Shown: positions 47,391 through 55,446 of the stretch, piece after piece
How positions within the stretch are numbered: position 1 is the first letter of the stretch
Layout of the letters: the number at the start of each line of letters is the position of its first letter
Assembly (NCBI RefSeq): GCF_002015075.1
Contig: NZ_MUXZ01000012.1
Location: forward strand, 1 to 63,105
DNA: 63,105 bases
Direction: 5' to 3'
DNA from: Canicola haemoglobinophilus
GTDB lineage: Bacteria; Pseudomonadota; Gammaproteobacteria; Enterobacterales; Pasteurellaceae
The notes under the pieces: model-generated
Seen by the model: only the letters and a program-made list of their open reading frames with translations
What the model was told of the DNA's origin: nothing
Database searches by the model: none
Position numbers and translations under genes: made by a program

Positions 47391-47562
47391 TTGCGTTGTG
47401 GAGCTGCATTATAAGAATAATCGGATAACAGTCAATGATTTTTTATGAATTTTTATTTAAATGTCTTAAAAATAAACATAATTTTAATTTTTCCTTATGA
47501 AATCAACTAACTCATAGTAGAATAAGCACTATTTTGTGACTGATAAAATAAAGGCAATTTAG

Positions 47563-49005
47563 ATGAAATTAGAAGCTCTTTTTAATTTAGACCCGAATGT
47601 CAAAGTTCGTACTCGTTTTGCACCAAGCCCGACCGGTTATTTACATGTTGGCGGCGCAAGGACCGCTCTTTACTCTTGGTTATATGCCAAACATAACCAA
47701 GGCGAATTTGTATTGCGTATTGAAGATACTGACTTGGAGCGTTCAACTCCTGAAGCAACAGCAGCTATTTTAGAAGGCATGGAATGGCTTAATTTAGCTT
47801 GGGAACATGGTCCCTATTTTCAAACAAAACGCTTTGATCGTTATAATCAAGTTATCGATCAAATGATTGAACAAGGCTTGGCTTACCGTTGCTATTGTAC
47901 GAAAGAGCGCCTCGAAGAATTACGCCATAGCCAAGAACAAAATAAACAAAAACCTCGTTACGATCGTCATTGTTTACATCACCATGACCAGCCAGCAGAT
48001 GCACCACATGTAGTGCGTTTCAAAAACCCAACGGAAGGTACGGTTGTTTTTGATGATGCCGTTCGTGGTCGAATTGAAATTAGTAATTCAGAATTAGATG
48101 ACTTAATCATCCGCCGTACTGATGGTTCTCCAACTTATAATTTCTGTGTGGTTGTCGATGACTGGGATATGGGGATAACGCATGTGGTACGCGGAGAAGA
48201 TCATATTAATAACACGCCTCGCCAAATCAATATTCTCAAAGCCTTAGGTGCACCAATTCCAACCTATGCTCATGTATCTATGATCAATGGCGATGATGGA
48301 CAAAAATTATCTAAACGTCATGGTGCAGTAAGTGTTATGCAATATCGTGATGAAGGTTATTTACCTGAGGCGCTAATCAATTACCTTGTTCGTCTAGGCT
48401 GGGGACATGGCGATCAAGAAATTTTCAGCCAAGAAGAAATGATCGCGCTTTTTGATATTCATTCTGTTAGCAAATCTGCCAGTGCATTTAACACGGAAAA
48501 ACTGCAATGGTTAAACCAACATTATATGCGTAGTCTGCCAGTAGAACAGGTTGCAACTCATTTAGCATGGCACATGAATAACCAAGGCATAGATTATAGC
48601 AATGGCCCTGATTTAACGGAAATCATTCCAGTTTTAAGTGAGCGCTGTAAAACATTGAAAGAATTAGCCGTTTCAAGCCGTTATTTCTATCAAGATGTTG
48701 AAAACTATGATGAAAAAGCAGCTGCTAAAAACTTTAAACCAGAAGCTGTTGAGCCATTAACGAAATTGGCTGAAAAATTGACCGCACTTTCAGACTGGAC
48801 GGTTGAAAATATTCACGATGCAATGAACCAAACTGCACAAGAACTTGAAATTGGCATGGGCAAAATCGGAATGCCATTCAGATTAGCTGTAACAGGTTCA
48901 GGTCAGTCGCCATCAATGGATATTACAGCCAAATTGGTAGGCAAAGATCGCACTCTTGCTAGAATAAATAATGCAATCACATTTATTCAAGCACAAAATG
49001 CTTAA
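47563..49005 (+). CDS. gltX: Glutamyl-tRNA synthetase
   Basis: 480 residues, class I. The HIGH-type motif PSPTGYLHVGGART lies near residue 22 and the KMSKS-type motif QKLSKRHGAVSV near 248. A zinc-type insert with CYCTKE...HCLH is visible near residues 110-140. Divergent from the tRNA-Val array. Confidence 0.97.
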   Translation: MKLEALFNLDPNVKVRTRFAPSPTGYLHVGGARTALYSWLYAKHNQGEFVLRIEDTDLERSTPEATAAILEGMEWLNLAWEHGPYFQTKRFDRYNQVIDQMIEQGLAYRCYCTKERLEELRHSQEQNKQKPRYDRHCLHHHDQPADAPHVVRFKNPTEGTVVFDDAVRGRIEISNSELDDLIIRRTDGSPTYNFCVVVDDWDMGITHVVRGEDHINNTPRQINILKALGAPIPTYAHVSMINGDDGQKLSKRHGAVSVMQYRDEGYLPEALINYLVRLGWGHGDQEIFSQEEMIALFDIHSVSKSASAFNTEKLQWLNQHYMRSLPVEQVATHLAWHMNNQGIDYSNGPDLTEIIPVLSERCKTLKELAVSSRYFYQDVENYDEKAAAKNFKPEAVEPLTKLAEKLTALSDWTVENIHDAMNQTAQELEIGMGKIGMPFRLAVTGSGQSPSMDITAKLVGKDRTLARINNAITFIQAQNA

Positions 49006-49089
49006 TATTTAACCTAGCAACAGAATATTTACTATTTCATATTGACAGCTCATGTGGCGGAATTTATCATAACCACCACATTTCTTTTA

Positions 49090-49166
<77 letters not shown>

Positions 49167-49209
49167 GATTAATAAATCACTGTAGTTTATAGCGGTGCAT
49201 AAAAGTTCA

Positions 49210-49238
49210 AAAAGCCTTGTCAAACAAGGCTTTTTTTA
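49210..49238 (+). terminator. Terminator after tRNA-Ala
   Basis: AAAAGCCTTG (49210-49219) pairs with CAAGGCTTTT (49225-49234) and runs into a T tract. Confidence 0.9.
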
Positions 49239-49246
49239 TTATCTGA

Positions 49247-49276
49247 TGCTTTATGTTGCTTTATGATGCTTTATGT
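49247..49276 (+). repeat. Three 10-bp tandem repeats beside the left att-like site
   Basis: TGCTTTATG(T/A) occurs three times at 49247, 49257 and 49267, exactly one helical turn apart, running into the att-like repeat. Phased short repeats next to an integrase gene are typical of arm-type integrase or accessory-factor binding sites; this assignment is inference. Confidence 0.5.
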
Positions 49277-49308
49277 TGATGTTGTTTTTAGTACCTTTTT
49301 TAGTACCC
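49271..49308 (+). repeat. Left att-like direct repeat
   Basis: TTATGTTGAT followed by TTTTTAGTACC and TTTTTTAGTACCC. The same order of blocks occurs at 56968-57006, with small differences. The internal doubling of TTTTTAGTACC is itself notable. Confidence 0.6.
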
Positions 49309-49342
49309 TTTGAACAAAAGAGGACTTTTAAAGGGTACTAAA

Positions 49343-50545
49343 ATGGCAAAAATCATTCAACCACTAACCAACACACAAATAGAAAAAGCTAAATATTCAA
49401 AGAATGGAAAAAATGAACTAAATGACGGCGGGGGGCTATTTTTACAGCTCACTCCAGTCAATTCTAAGATATGGCGCTTTAGATATAATCAACCCTCCAC
49501 AGGCAAGCGCACAAAATTAACGCTAGGGGAATACCCCGCTTTATCTTTAGCACAAGCACGCAACAAAAGAGAAGAATATAGAGCCTTGCTAGCTCGTGGT
49601 ATAGATTTACAAATACACAAGCAACAACAAAAAAGAGAGCTAGAACTCGCTAAAAGCAATACATTTCTAGCAATTGCGGAGCAATGGAAGGCGAAAAAAG
49701 AGGGAGAGATAGAACTAAAAACCCTAGATAAATATTGGCGTAGTTTAGAGTTGCATATATTCCCATTTATAGGGGCTTTTCCTGTGAGTGATATAACCCC
49801 AACACTAGCCCTTGAACCACTAAAAAGGGTTGAATCAAGAAACAATTTTGACATGGCGCAACGTCTAGCAAGTTACATCAATGAAATTCTAAATTTTGCA
49901 GTTAACGGGGGCGCTATTCCTTTCAATCCTTGCCAGAATATGCGCAAAAACATCAAAAGTATAAAAAAGCGCAATAATCCACACCTCAAGAGCGAAGAAA
50001 CCCCGCTATTAATGGCAACTATTGAGAACGCTAGAATAGAACCGCAAACAAGGGCTTTAATAAAATTCCAACTTCTAACCATGGTAAGACCCTCAGAGGC
50101 AAGCAGAGCGGAATGGGAAGAATTTGATTTTGATAACAGAATATGGACTATTCCCGCTCAAAAAATGAAAGCAAGAGCAGAGCATCAAGTCCCTTTATCA
50201 AGTCAAGCAATTGATATATTAAAAGAGCTTATGCCAATAACGGGGAGATTTAAATATGTTTTCCCTAAAAGAGGGGATAACCACAGCCCCGCAGACTCAA
50301 GCACAGCAAACACAGCACTAAAAAGAATGGGATTTAAAGATAAACAGACCGCTCACGGCTTAAGGGGCCTAGCCCGCACTTATTTAGCAGAGCAAAGCAT
50401 TACGCATGAACATGCGGAGGCTTGTCTAGCACACAAGACGGGGGATAATACTAGCCTTTCTTATAATCATTCAACTTACTTAGAACAGCGCAAGAACATC
50501 ATGCAATTATGGGGAGATTTTATAAAAAATTGTTCTGAAAAATAA
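49343..50545 (+). CDS. int: P4-type tyrosine integrase
   Basis: 400 residues from MAKIIQPLTN; a TTG-start extension of 11 codons from 49310 would overlap the att repeat and is unlikely. An N-terminal arm-binding (DUF4102-type) domain (DGGGLFLQLTP, RTKLTLGEYPALSLAQAR) precedes a core domain and a catalytic domain with R in MVRPSEASRAEW, HGLRGLARTYL (usually HGFR), H in ACLAHKTG, and the nucleophile Y in SYNHSTYLEQR. Full length and all catalytic residues are present, so it could be active. Confidence 0.95.
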   Translation: MAKIIQPLTNTQIEKAKYSKNGKNELNDGGGLFLQLTPVNSKIWRFRYNQPSTGKRTKLTLGEYPALSLAQARNKREEYRALLARGIDLQIHKQQQKRELELAKSNTFLAIAEQWKAKKEGEIELKTLDKYWRSLELHIFPFIGAFPVSDITPTLALEPLKRVESRNNFDMAQRLASYINEILNFAVNGGAIPFNPCQNMRKNIKSIKKRNNPHLKSEETPLLMATIENARIEPQTRALIKFQLLTMVRPSEASRAEWEEFDFDNRIWTIPAQKMKARAEHQVPLSSQAIDILKELMPITGRFKYVFPKRGDNHSPADSSTANTALKRMGFKDKQTAHGLRGLARTYLAEQSITHEHAEACLAHKTGDNTSLSYNHSTYLEQRKNIMQLWGDFIKNCSEK

Positions 50546-50579
50546 ATTTCTTCACATTCCACCACCTCACAAAAAAAAC

Positions 50580-50604
50580 AGGGCGAGCAATCGCCCTATT
50601 TTTT
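50580..50604 (+). terminator. Integrase terminator (element repeat, copy 1)
   Basis: AGGGCGA-GCAA-TCGCCCT (50580-50597) followed by a T tract. The same hairpin and flanks occur after the helicase gene at 54595-54618. Confidence 0.9.
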
Positions 50605-50652
50605 TGCTTACAATTCCTTACTTTATTTTTTTATGGGAGTTTTTATATTTTT

Positions 50653-50670
50653 AATCCACTCATCCACTTA
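50653..50670 (-). repeat. AAGTGG-type motif, left copy of an inverted pair
   Basis: On the minus strand it reads TAAGTGGATGAGTGGATT, one mismatch from the plus-strand TAAGTGGATAAGTGGATT at 54720-54737. Each copy lies upstream of a dyad-controlled gene (see the paired dyads). Confidence 0.6.
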
Positions 50671-50703
50671 TTTTACTTAACATATTGAAAAATAAAGAAA
50701 GAT

Positions 50704-50740
50704 ATAAGTGGTATATAAGTGAAATACAAGTGAATAAGTG
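50704..50740 (+). repeat. ATAAGTG direct repeats
   Basis: ATAAGTG/ACAAGTG at 50704, 50715, 50726 and 50734, with spacings of 11, 11 and 8 bp. They lie between the inverted AAGTGG motif and the first dyad upstream of the Mor-like gene. Possibly an operator array or part of an origin; role unknown. Confidence 0.5.
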
Positions 50741-50759
50741 AAAAAGATAGCTTGTTTTT

Positions 50760-50827
50760 ATGTTTGAAACTCCACAAATAATAAAAGCGCATTCTTTTGC
50801 TATTCTTGTTTGAAACATTACACACAA
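50760..50827 (+). promoter_or_regulatory. Paired 22-bp dyads upstream of the Mor-like gene
   Basis: Two copies of a dyad TTGTTTG-N8-CANACAA: a weaker one at 50760-50781 (ATGTTTG-N8-CAAATAA) and a strong one at 50806-50827 (TTGTTTG-N8-CACACAA), 46 bp apart. The strong copy ends 17 bp before the ATG. The same arrangement, 47 bp apart, precedes the capsid cassette. Probably binding sites of one element-encoded regulator. Confidence 0.6.
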
Positions 50828-50843
50828 AAGAGGAAAGCAAGAA

Positions 50844-51228
50844 ATGACAACTAATAACATTGAGCAATTAGGAAAAGTGCAACAAAATGAAATAAATCAC
50901 AAATGGCCATCAGCCCTAGCGGAACTTGCCGATGTGTTGAAATTTGAATTAGAGAAACAAGGAAATATAAAAGATAAAGCAATGCAAGCGAAAGCCCTAG
51001 CTTTTGCACTTGCACAACATTTAGGGGGGGCGTTCTATTTATTTACCTACTGGATCAAAATTGAAAGTAGCATTAAGAGACATAGAAATTTACCAACGCT
51101 TTGCCGGAAATAATATCGCGGAATTAACAAAAGAATTTAATCTGAGTGAAAGTCATATTTATGCGATTTTGCGAGAGCAACGCAAACTACAAAAAGAGCG
51201 CAATGATAAAAACCCTAAACTTCACTAA
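50844..51228 (+). pseudogene. Mor-family transcription activator, frameshifted in a poly-G tract
   Basis: The frame starting MTTNNIEQLGKVQQNE is intact to HLGG, then a run of seven G (51014-51020) shifts it; the in-frame product stops at 51113 after 89 residues. With six G the protein would continue RSIYLPTGSKLKVALRD and IAELTKEFNLSESHIYAILREQ, about 127 residues. GGxxIYLPTG and the C-terminal helix-turn-helix are the hallmarks of Mu Mor/C middle and late activators. The shift removes the DNA-binding part. Confidence 0.82.
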
Positions 51229-51367
51229 TAACTGCTTACTTTTTAGGCGAACAAACTTTTTAAATAAATTTTTTTCGTGAAAATTTGTTGTTATTGAAGG
51301 GGCTTTTTTTGCAATTTATTCAAAAAAATGAAGGTAAAAAATGATTTTTTAGCCCTTGTTTAAATGC

Positions 51368-51468
51368 CGTTTAAATCGCTTTAATTCGCTTTAAATTTTT
51401 TGAGATTGAACACAAGGATCTTTTTAAAATTTAAACGCACTTAAACGCATTTAAACGCCCCTTAAACG
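51368..51468 (+). repeat. Opposed, phased iterons
   Basis: TTAAACG at 51431-51437, 51441-51447, 51451-51457 and 51462-51468 (spacings 10, 10, 11 bp). On the other strand TTAAAGCG, TTAAAGCG and TTAAACGG occur within 51366-51396 at about 10-bp spacing. An A/T-rich stretch of about 35 bp separates the groups. Confidence 0.7.
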
Positions 51469-51513
51469 AGATTTTTAATTATTTTCCCCTCCTTAAAACC
51501 GAAACAATAATCA

Positions 51514-51579
51514 AACCATTAAAACTAAGAATTTGAACCATTAAAACTAAGAATTTGAACCATTAGAACTAAGAATTCT
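51514..51579 (+). repeat. Three tandem 22-bp repeats
   Basis: Units at 51514-51535, 51536-51557 and 51558-51579; the first two are identical, and the third differs at a few positions (AACCATTAGAACTAAGAATTCT-like). They lie about 80 bp before the AlpA gene and may bind the helicase or a repressor. Confidence 0.85.
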
Positions 51580-51672
51580 CAGAAGTTAGCGACATATTGA
51601 CGTGTTTTCAAAGATTTTATAGGCTATTTGTGAGCGCTCAAGATAACCCACCATAAACGAGGAAAACCGACC

Positions 51673-51858
51673 ATGAACGAACAACAAAACACAGATAAAC
51701 ATTACACAGTGAAAGAGATGCAAGCGCTTTATGGCGTTTCACGCAGTAAATTAGACCGACTAGCGAGAGAGGGGAAAATTAAAAAAACGAAGTTTGGAAG
51801 TAGTACCCTATTTAGTGCGCAAGAGGTTCAACGCTATTTAATGAGCATAAACCAATGA
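51673..51858 (+). CDS. AlpA-family DNA-binding regulator
   Basis: 61 residues. A MerR-like winged helix: YTVKEMQALYGVSRSKLDRLAREGKI, then FGSSTLFSAQEVQRYL. AlpA proteins regulate excision and early genes in P4-like satellites. GAGGA lies ten bases before the ATG. Its stop overlaps the next gene's start (ATGA), so AlpA, Ash, the unknown gene and the helicase form one coupled operon. Confidence 0.88.
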   Translation: MNEQQNTDKHYTVKEMQALYGVSRSKLDRLAREGKIKKTKFGSSTLFSAQEVQRYLMSINQ

Positions 51859-52448
51859 GCACCAACAAACATATAGGCGGGGCTTTTCAATGCGCCAACA
51901 CTGAAAACACCCCTTTTCACTATTTAAGCGGACAAGCGAAAACAATGAATAAAATCATTTTAACAAAATTTCATAAAAAAGACTTTACAAAGTGCGGTCA
52001 ATTTTCTACTATTTTCACGCACTTGAAAAAAACAAGTGTCAGCCGTGACAAGCTGAAAAATACAAAGGCGAATAATCGCACGCCTCAAGCGTGTTTTTTT
52101 ATTCGTAATTTACGCACACCTAAAATAAATCTAGCAATAGATCTATTCTCAATGGTAGAGCGTAAAGGGCAACCGCTTGCGGTTGGCTATGTTCCTTTGT
52201 ACGTAGTTTGTCACCCCTTTACGCTTTACCGCCAGACCGTGACAAGCCTAGCGGAAAGCCTTTTAAACATTACAAAGGACACCGCAAAAATGCTTTATAA
52301 ATTCCTATTATTAGGCAAAAACCGCCTAAAACTTTCTATACGTGCTAATTCAGAGCAACAAGCACGCAACTTGTTAACCCTCAAATCTAACGCCTTACTT
52401 ATCGCACGCATTAACGACAATGCAAGAACAGGGGGCTTATATGTTTAA
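51855..52448 (+). CDS. Ash / host cell-division inhibitor Icd-like protein
   Basis: 197 residues. The core QACFFIRNLRTP, VERKGQPLAVGYVPLYVVCHPFTLYRQTVTSLAESLLN (core QPLAVGYVP) and a C-terminal LKLSIRANSEQQARNLL are shared with Ash/Icd-like proteins of P4-type satellites. Those proteins are poorly understood; P4 relatives affect host division or helper derepression. It contains one uptake signal (near 51990). Confidence 0.82.
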   Translation: MSTNKHIGGAFQCANTENTPFHYLSGQAKTMNKIILTKFHKKDFTKCGQFSTIFTHLKKTSVSRDKLKNTKANNRTPQACFFIRNLRTPKINLAIDLFSMVERKGQPLAVGYVPLYVVCHPFTLYRQTVTSLAESLLNITKDTAKMLYKFLLLGKNRLKLSIRANSEQQARNLLTLKSNALLIARINDNARTGGLYV

Positions 52449-52779
52449 TCAATTGCACAGTGCTTTTATTCAACATTTACACAATCAAGGCGAAGAGTTT
52501 AGCAACGATAAAGAGCAGTTAGATGAACTCTATAGCCTTTATGATGAAAGCGCACTTTCAACGCTTAACGCCTTGCGAGATTTTGCAGAATTGCTTTATT
52601 GGCACGGAATTAATGAAGATATTGAAAACGAAGAATATCAACACATTACACCAAGCACATTAATTAGCATTGGTATTTTATTAAGAAACAATCTTGAGAT
52701 GTTAGATTTAAGCCTATACGCAAAAGACAAAATAGGCGACTGCTTATATTCTTTAGCAAACAAAGGGGGCGCAGAATGA
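52441..52779 (+). CDS. Unknown small satellite protein
   Basis: 112 residues from MFNQLHSAFIQHL, a likelier start than an upstream ATG at 52420 because it overlaps the Ash stop by eight bases. It is acidic and predicted helical (EEFSNDKEQLDELYSLYDES, cut here as EEFSNDKEQLDELY). No family is recognised. Its stop overlaps the next ATG (ATGA at 52776). Confidence 0.7.
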   Translation: MFNQLHSAFIQHLHNQGEEFSNDKEQLDELYSLYDESALSTLNALRDFAELLYWHGINEDIENEEYQHITPSTLISIGILLRNNLEMLDLSLYAKDKIGDCLYSLANKGGAE

Positions 52780-54575
52780 AGTTAAAAAATGCACCGAACT
52801 TAAATAAGCAACCTAACGCCCCTTTTGATGACTTGATTATATTAGCGGGTAATAGAGCGTGGAACGCATGGAGTAAGGGTAATGGCACAGAATAGCTATT
52901 TTTATGCGATATTTTGCAACACCCTTATAAACAAGCGCCTATTATTTTAGATGAATATCAACTCAAAATAATCAATAAGCTAAAAATTGCAGAGCCTGAG
53001 CAACGCTATATAAAAATTGCTCAATTTGGCGATATTAGCGAACAAGAGAAGATAAGCATTTGTCTTAACTTGGCGAAACATACACAAGCGAGTTCTGTAC
53101 ACTTTATTAATAATCTAGCCGAAGTTGTAGAAGATGTTAGTGCATATATTAAACGACTAAGGGAAGATGAAAGTGCGGTAGATTTTGCGGAAAAAATCGC
53201 ACCAAAAGAAAAAGCAACCCTAGATTTTGAAACAGAAAAACCCACACAGCCAGAAATTGCAGAAGCCTTTTTATCACGGGAAGAACAACCAATTAGGTTA
53301 GATAAGGGGACAGGCAAAACCTATCAATATAACGGCACTTATTGGCAAGTATTGCCAGAGTATGAGCTTATGCAAAAAATCATGACATTTTTTAATAAGC
53401 ACAATTATCGAAAATATACCGCTAGGAGCCTAAAAAGCATGGCGGATCTAGTTAGCATTGTATCGGGGGAGTTACCGCTATCAAACCAAGACTTGATAGG
53501 GTTCGAAAATGGTGTTTTGAATAAGAAAACGGGGGAATTTTTAGCGCATGATGTCAATCACTACTTGCGCACAATAGAACACTTTAAATGTTCAACCAAA
53601 AGAAAGAATACGCCTTATTTTGATGATTGGGTAGAATTTGTAAGTAATGGGGATGATAGCAAGCGTAACGCTATTTTAGCGGGGCTTTATATGGTGCTCA
53701 CTAATCGCCATGAATGGGGACTATTCTTAGAGGCAACAGGCGTAGGCGGTGCGGGTAAGTCGGTATTTAGTCAGATAGCATCTATTATAAATGGTAGCGG
53801 AAATACAGCTTATATCAGTTTGCAAGAGTTAGAAATAGACAGAAAAAGGGCGATGCTTATCGGCAAAAGTTTAGCTATATCACCCGACCAAAAACCATAC
53901 AAGGGAAGTGCGGAGGAGTTGAAAGCGATAACAGGTAGGGATCCTGTAACAGTCAAGTTGCTTTATGTTGATAATTTTGAAGTAAAACTCGACATCGTTT
54001 TCATGCTTGTAACTAATCACCCTATAGGATTTTCAGAGAAAAAAGGGGGAATAGGAAGAAGGCGGGTTATTATTCCATTTGATAGAGCGATACCAAAAGA
54101 GAAAAAAGACGTTTATTTTTTTGATAAAGTAAAATTAGAAGTTTATGGGATAGTGAATAAATTATTAGCTTTATTCCCTAACCCTGAGAGCGCAAGAAAA
54201 ATCCTAGATGATTACAAGGAAGAAAACAAAGGCAAGGATATAAAACGCGAGTCAAATCATTTAATTGATTTTGTTGCTAACTTTGAGCTAAGAGAAGAGC
54301 GAAAAGGGGCGCTAAGATTGGGCAGCAATCGCAGTAATGTTTTAAATCGTGCAAATATTGTAGAAAATGATGCTTTATATTCTGCTTATTTGTTTTATTG
54401 TGATTGTCACGGTATAAACCCGCTTAATTTATTGAGTTTTAAAAATGCGCTATCAGATGCCTTTAGAGAGGTAGGAGAAAAAACACCTTATAGCTTAAAG
54501 ATGTATTACGGTTATCCGACAACAAACGCATTCTGGAAAGATAGAGAATTATCTATTAGACAATGGGAAGGCTAA
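52776..54575 (+). pseudogene. D5/P4-alpha-type helicase, apparently split by an in-frame TAG
   Basis: The ATG at 52776 overlaps the previous stop as ATGA and opens 39 codons (MKLKNAPNLNKQPNAPFDDL...) ending in TAG at 52893. Reading on in the same frame, the next 553 codons from TTG 52914 encode a superfamily 3 helicase: Walker A GVGGAGKS (276-283 of that ORF), then LAISPDQKPYKG and the motif C MLVTNHP. There is no ribosome site before the TTG. Either the TAG is a nonsense mutation of TGG, or the downstream ORF starts at TTG and is complete. A zinc-primase domain is not evident. Confidence 0.75.
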
Positions 54576-54594
54576 ACCAATAAAACCAATTTAC

Positions 54595-54618
54595 AGGGCG
54601 AGCAATCGCCCTATTTTT
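54595..54618 (+). terminator. Helicase operon terminator (element repeat, copy 2)
   Basis: AGGGCGA-GCAA-TCGCCCT (54595-54612) followed by ATTTTTTACC. Identical stem and loop to 50580-50597. Confidence 0.9.
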
Positions 54619-54645
54619 TACCTAAAATTCAAAAAAGTGATGAAA

Positions 54646-54737
54646 CCACTTAAAAAAGTGGCAAGAAGTGAGTGAACTCACTCGCCTTAAACCCTTATAG
54701 AATAAGGCTTTAGCCGTTTTAAGTGGATAAGTGGATT
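54646..54737 (+). repeat. AAGTG-rich inverted repeats upstream of the capsid cassette
   Basis: CCACTT-AAAA-AAGTGG (54646-54661), GAGTG...CACTC (54670-54683), and TAAGTGGATAAGTGGATT (54720-54737), the last being the inverted partner of 50653-50670. Together they mirror the ATAAGTG array before the Mor-like gene. Confidence 0.6.
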
Positions 54738-54782
54738 ATTTTTTCAAAACTTTCTTTTTTTATTTATTTGTTATTTTTTTAT

Positions 54783-54851
54783 TTGTTTGTGATGTTTCAG
54801 ACACAACAAGAGGGCTTTTTATTTTTTAATTGTTTGAGATTTAACAGACAA
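54783..54851 (+). promoter_or_regulatory. Paired 22-bp dyads upstream of the capsid cassette
   Basis: TTGTTTG-N8-CAGACAC at 54783-54804 and TTGTTTG-N8-CAGACAA at 54830-54851, 47 bp apart, the latter ending 11 bp before the ATG. The same pair precedes the Mor-like gene. A/T-rich DNA between the copies (TATTTTTTAAT) could hold the -10 element. Confidence 0.6.
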
Positions 54852-54862
54852 AGAGGGCAAAA

Positions 54863-55444
54863 ATGAAAAAGGCAATTTTTGAAATATTGCGCACGGGCAC
54901 TTTTAGAGCTAATAGCGGATTATGTTCTTTTACAGAACAAGACCTAAAAGAAATTAGAGACTTTTATTCAAAAGACCTTCAACCCGCCAATCTTGTTATA
55001 GGGCACCCTGAAGACGATAAACCAGAATATGGCAAAGTTTTAACTGTTTATCTTAATAAGGGGCACTTATTCGCAGAAGTTGAAATTAGCAACGAGTTAG
55101 TAGAAAAAATTCAAAACGGGGAAATTGAAAGTATTTCTTCAGGCGTTTATTTTGCTCCGCATTCTCAAAACCCTGTAAGAGGGTTGGGGAAATATCTAAA
55201 ACATGTAGGTTTTTTAGAAAAAGGCATAAAACCCGCAGTTGGTGGCATGATGCACCCTTTAGCAAGTGTTGCGCACATTGATGTCGCTACACTAAGCGGA
55301 GATGAGCAGAGTTTTGTTTTTCTTAGTGAGCAATCTGATAAGGTTGATATTAATTTGTTACAGCTACATGAGAAGGCTTGTTATTTTGAAAGAGTTTTAG
55401 ATATTTCTTATAGCGATGCGCTAGATTTAATTAGAGAGGGCTAA
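54863..55444 (+). CDS. Mu I-type head maturation protease
   Basis: 193 residues. FEILRTGTFRANSG, FTEQDLKEIRDFYSKDL, and LVIGHPEDDKPEYGKV closely follow the N-terminal half of Mu gpI-type proteases (histidine at residue 48, probable serine in ISSGVYF at about 92-93). In Mu the protease and scaffold are one 361-residue gene with a nested scaffold; here the protease ends after 193 residues and the scaffold-like part is a separate gene. First gene of a three-gene coupled cassette. Confidence 0.85.
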   Translation: MKKAIFEILRTGTFRANSGLCSFTEQDLKEIRDFYSKDLQPANLVIGHPEDDKPEYGKVLTVYLNKGHLFAEVEISNELVEKIQNGEIESISSGVYFAPHSQNPVRGLGKYLKHVGFLEKGIKPAVGGMMHPLASVAHIDVATLSGDEQSFVFLSEQSDKVDINLLQLHEKACYFERVLDISYSDALDLIREG

Positions 55445-55446
55445 AA

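Larger units (their letters stand above)
51229..51672. other. Gene-free iteron region: candidate replication origin
   Basis: 444 bp without a gene. It holds three CGYTTWAA-like units at 51368-51396, an A/T-rich core, four TTAAACG units at 51431, 51441, 51451 and 51462, and three tandem 22-bp units AACCATTAAAACTAAGAATTTG-like at 51514-51579. The first and second groups are inverted relative to each other. Helical phasing of short units beside an alpha-type helicase suggests a P4-like origin. Confidence 0.55.

Noticed and set aside
47173..47409. A 78-codon minus-strand ORF across the tRNA-Val copies
   Set aside because: It is a translation of two tRNA genes; no ribosome site and no protein-like composition.
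51514..51579. Three 22-bp tandem repeats as a CRISPR array
   Set aside because: There are no spacers between units, and no cas genes.
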